Assembly: GCA_023660035.1 (NCBI GenBank)
Contig: JAGXOF010000035.1
Location: forward strand, 1-8,823
From: Dehalococcoidia bacterium LH_S1
Lineage (GTDB): Bacteria; Chloroflexota; Dehalococcoidia; SZUA-161; SpSt-899
DNA: 8,823 nucleotides
Direction: 5' to 3'
Shown here one piece after another: positions 7,975 to 8,823 of this stretch. How positions within the stretch are numbered: the stretch's first letter is position 1; every line of letters starts with the position of its first letter. A program made the position numbers and the translations under genes. Under the pieces are notes generated by a model. That model ran no database searches and had not been told where the DNA came from. It saw only the letters and a program-made list of their open reading frames with translations.

Positions 7975-8000
7975 ATTTTAGTGTAGTTTACGTAAAGACT

Positions 8001-8189
8001 ATGAAGGATTTGCACAAACATTTGGCCCCAACTGTTGTTATTGAAGCAGACCATCCTGAAGTAATTGGAGAAGCTCATAGATTAACAGAGGGTTGTCACA
8101 GCGCACAGGAGCAAGCAGTTAAGCTCTTTTACTTTGTGAGCAGGCTGTCTAAAAACCTTTTCTGTCGGAGAATGACTATCGACCATTAA
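8001..8189 (+). pseudogene. transglutaminase-like protein, N-terminal fragment cut by an insertion element
   Basis: The frame encodes 62 residues. The first 46 resemble the N-terminus of bacterial transglutaminase-like (papain-fold) domain proteins: LAPTVVIEADHPEV (8-21), then AHRLTEG and EQAVKLFYFV (37-46). In that family FYFV is normally followed by RDxIxY and, much later, by the catalytic Cys-His-Asp triad, none of which is present. After codon 46 or 47 (about 8138-8143) the similarity stops and the sequence continues as the end of an insertion element, which supplies the last 15 or so codons and the TAA at 8187. The product should therefore be inactive. The gene would have been divergent from cimA. 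The rest of it, if kept, should lie beyond the far end of the element. The family call rests on a short stretch. A small intact protein of unknown function is the main alternative. Confidence 0.6.
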
Positions 8190-8202
8190 TTATCCTCCGA
8201 CA
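8163..8202. repeat. subterminal hairpin near the IS end
   Basis: TGTCGGAG (8163-8170) is exactly complementary to CTCCGACA (8195-8202). After one A-C mismatch four more pairs form, one of them G-T, leaving a 14-base loop. On the minus strand, downstream of the transposase, it is followed by GAAAAGGTTTTTAG, so the first T-run comes about 7 bases after the stem. It could end transposase transcription, block read-through into the element, or bind transposase. Which of these applies cannot be told from sequence alone. Confidence 0.6.
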
Positions 8203-8261
8203 TTTCAACTGATTGGTCCCCTGAAGACCATCACTTCCTTTCAGCTGCTTTGGTTGTAATA

Positions 8262-8822
8262 TTACACCCCCGCTCCGACCAATGTCAATGGTTGTTGTGT
8301 CCCATCTCCCGGCATAGCTTTTCCCATTAACTTGTTCCGCCATAGGCGGGTCCCAGGTAAACTGACTGTGCCATCGGTCACCCTCTTCACAATCTTCTTC
8401 ACATCGTTCACCAGGCACAACAACGAAAACTCCCCTCGCACTTTCACCGAGCCTCTCAAGCCCATCGATGGCTTCCTGCCGTCCGACTTTATTTCTCCAA
8501 AGACCGGCTCCACCGTATATGCACGCTTCCCATATATACGTTTCCCTTCCTGAGTCCGCAGTTTCTGCCTCATGTCCTCCAAGAGAGGCTCACGGCCATC
8601 TCGACTGACAGTTCGTGCCTCTCCAGCAGTGCAACTCTCCCTTACCGGGCATTCCTTACAAGACTGACCTCGATAGAGGATAAGTGGTGGCTTCCCTTCG
8701 CGTTTCTGTTCCGCCCACCGCCTTAATTCGGGGCCCTCGGGACAGATATAGACGTCTCTTTCCTCGTCATAGCGAAAGTTGCTCTTGTGATACCTCTTCT
8801 CACCTTCTTCTTTCTCATCCAG
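8262..8822 (-). CDS. IS1182-like DDE transposase, C-terminal part (start outside window)
   Basis: The frame is open from the right edge to TAA at 8264-8262, giving 186 residues. Cut-and-paste DDE transposase acting on the element's own ends. Numbering from the edge, Cys27 (VYICPEGPEL) and Cys55, Cys58 and Cys64 (GQSCKECPVRESC) form the cysteine cluster usual before the last catalytic block in this family. YGKRAYTVEPVFGEIK (97-112) is the Y-R-E-K signature with the final catalytic Glu at 105. LRGSVKVRGEFSLLCLVNDV (122-141) matches the family's C-terminal helix. The first two catalytic Asp residues would lie outside the window. The roughly 40 residues after that helix (VTDGTVSLPG to GAGV) look unlike a normal family C-terminus, and a different open frame runs over them, so the 3' end may be extended or decayed. 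The TTG at 8582 is an internal codon, not the start. Confidence 0.8.
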   Translation of the reverse strand: MDEKEEGEKRYHKSNFRYDEERDVYICPEGPELRRWAEQKREGKPPLILYRGQSCKECPVRESCTAGEARTVSRDGREPLLEDMRQKLRTQEGKRIYGKRAYTVEPVFGEIKSDGRKPSMGLRGSVKVRGEFSLLCLVNDVKKIVKRVTDGTVSLPGTRLWRNKLMGKAMPGDGTQQPLTLVGAGV

Positions 8823-8823
8823 C

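Larger units (their letters stand above)
8141..8823 (-). mobile_element. insertion sequence, IS1182-like, transposase-3' end (partial)
   Basis: Everything right of about 8141 is interpreted as one insertion element running off the window. The left boundary is placed where the transglutaminase-like reading stops making family sense, near CAGGCTGTCTAAAAACC (8141-8157), which is taken as the terminal inverted repeat. The exact base could be anywhere in about 8138-8146. The element contains a transposase on the minus strand, about 120 bp of non-coding sequence behind the transposase stop, and a strong hairpin close to the end. Confirming the terminal repeat and target duplication needs the other end, which is not in view. 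Confidence 0.65.

Noticed and set aside
7850..8000. Small RNA, riboswitch or leader peptide in the cimA upstream region
   Set aside because: The predicted cimA leader is only about 15 bases, and no multi-stem structure, Ile/Leu/Val-rich short ORF or terminator hairpin was found.
8255..8266. Perfect palindrome TGTAATATTACA containing TAATATTAC, the nick sequence of some rolling-circle viruses
   Set aside because: There is no Rep gene and no GC-rich stem around it, and it overlaps the transposase stop codon. A 12-bp AT-rich palindrome can arise by chance. Not an origin on present evidence.
8332..8553. 73-codon plus-strand frame in the IS
   Set aside because: Antisense to the most conserved part of the transposase and without its own motifs.
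1..8823. CRISPR array, tRNA/rRNA genes, defence or toxin-antitoxin system
   Set aside because: No regularly spaced repeats, cloverleaf-like segments, rRNA-like sequence or recognisable defence proteins were seen on either strand.

Overview
The window reads as an ordinary bacterial chromosomal segment carrying the core RNA polymerase genes, one amino-acid biosynthesis gene on the opposite strand, and the edge of an insertion sequence that has cut into a small gene. The best guess for the host is a member of the Chloroflexota, probably near the Dehalococcoidia. This rests on recognition of the protein sequences: a beta-prime subunit of about 1,290 residues without the large proteobacterial trigger-loop insertion, a beta subunit with a helical insertion of about 90 residues before LYDGRTGE, and the general flavour of the beta-prime N-terminus. 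No database search was possible, so the assignment is an inference.

Layout. Positions 1-2330 (+) hold the C-terminal 775 or so residues of RpoB; its N-terminal part, including the rifampicin-binding region, lies upstream of the window. RpoC follows at 2330-6196 (+), overlapping rpoB by one base (TAATG) behind a strong Shine-Dalgarno, so the two are one operon. A 57-bp convergent gap with only a weak hairpin separates rpoC from cimA (6254-7849, -), a complete (R)-citramalate synthase for the threonine-independent route to isoleucine. Upstream of cimA, 7850-8000 is a compact divergent control region: a cimA promoter with perfect TTGACA on the minus strand, an extended -10 promoter candidate on the plus strand, and three short dyads.

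From 8001 (+) begins a gene that looks like a transglutaminase-like domain protein, but recognisable similarity stops after about 46 codons. The sequence beyond about 8141 belongs to an insertion element whose transposase (8822 down to 8262, -) has the cysteine cluster and Y..R....E......K signature of IS1182-like DDE transposases and runs off the right edge. The element's near end carries a good hairpin and repeated CTCCGAC motifs.

How the genes fit together: rpoB and rpoC encode the catalytic core of transcription. cimA is a separate metabolic unit with its own promoter and is not functionally linked to them. The right end is accessory DNA. I see no tRNA, rRNA, CRISPR array or defence system, and nothing that amounts to a new system. 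The most useful points are the insertion junction, the undescribed dyads in the cimA upstream region and the IS end structure.
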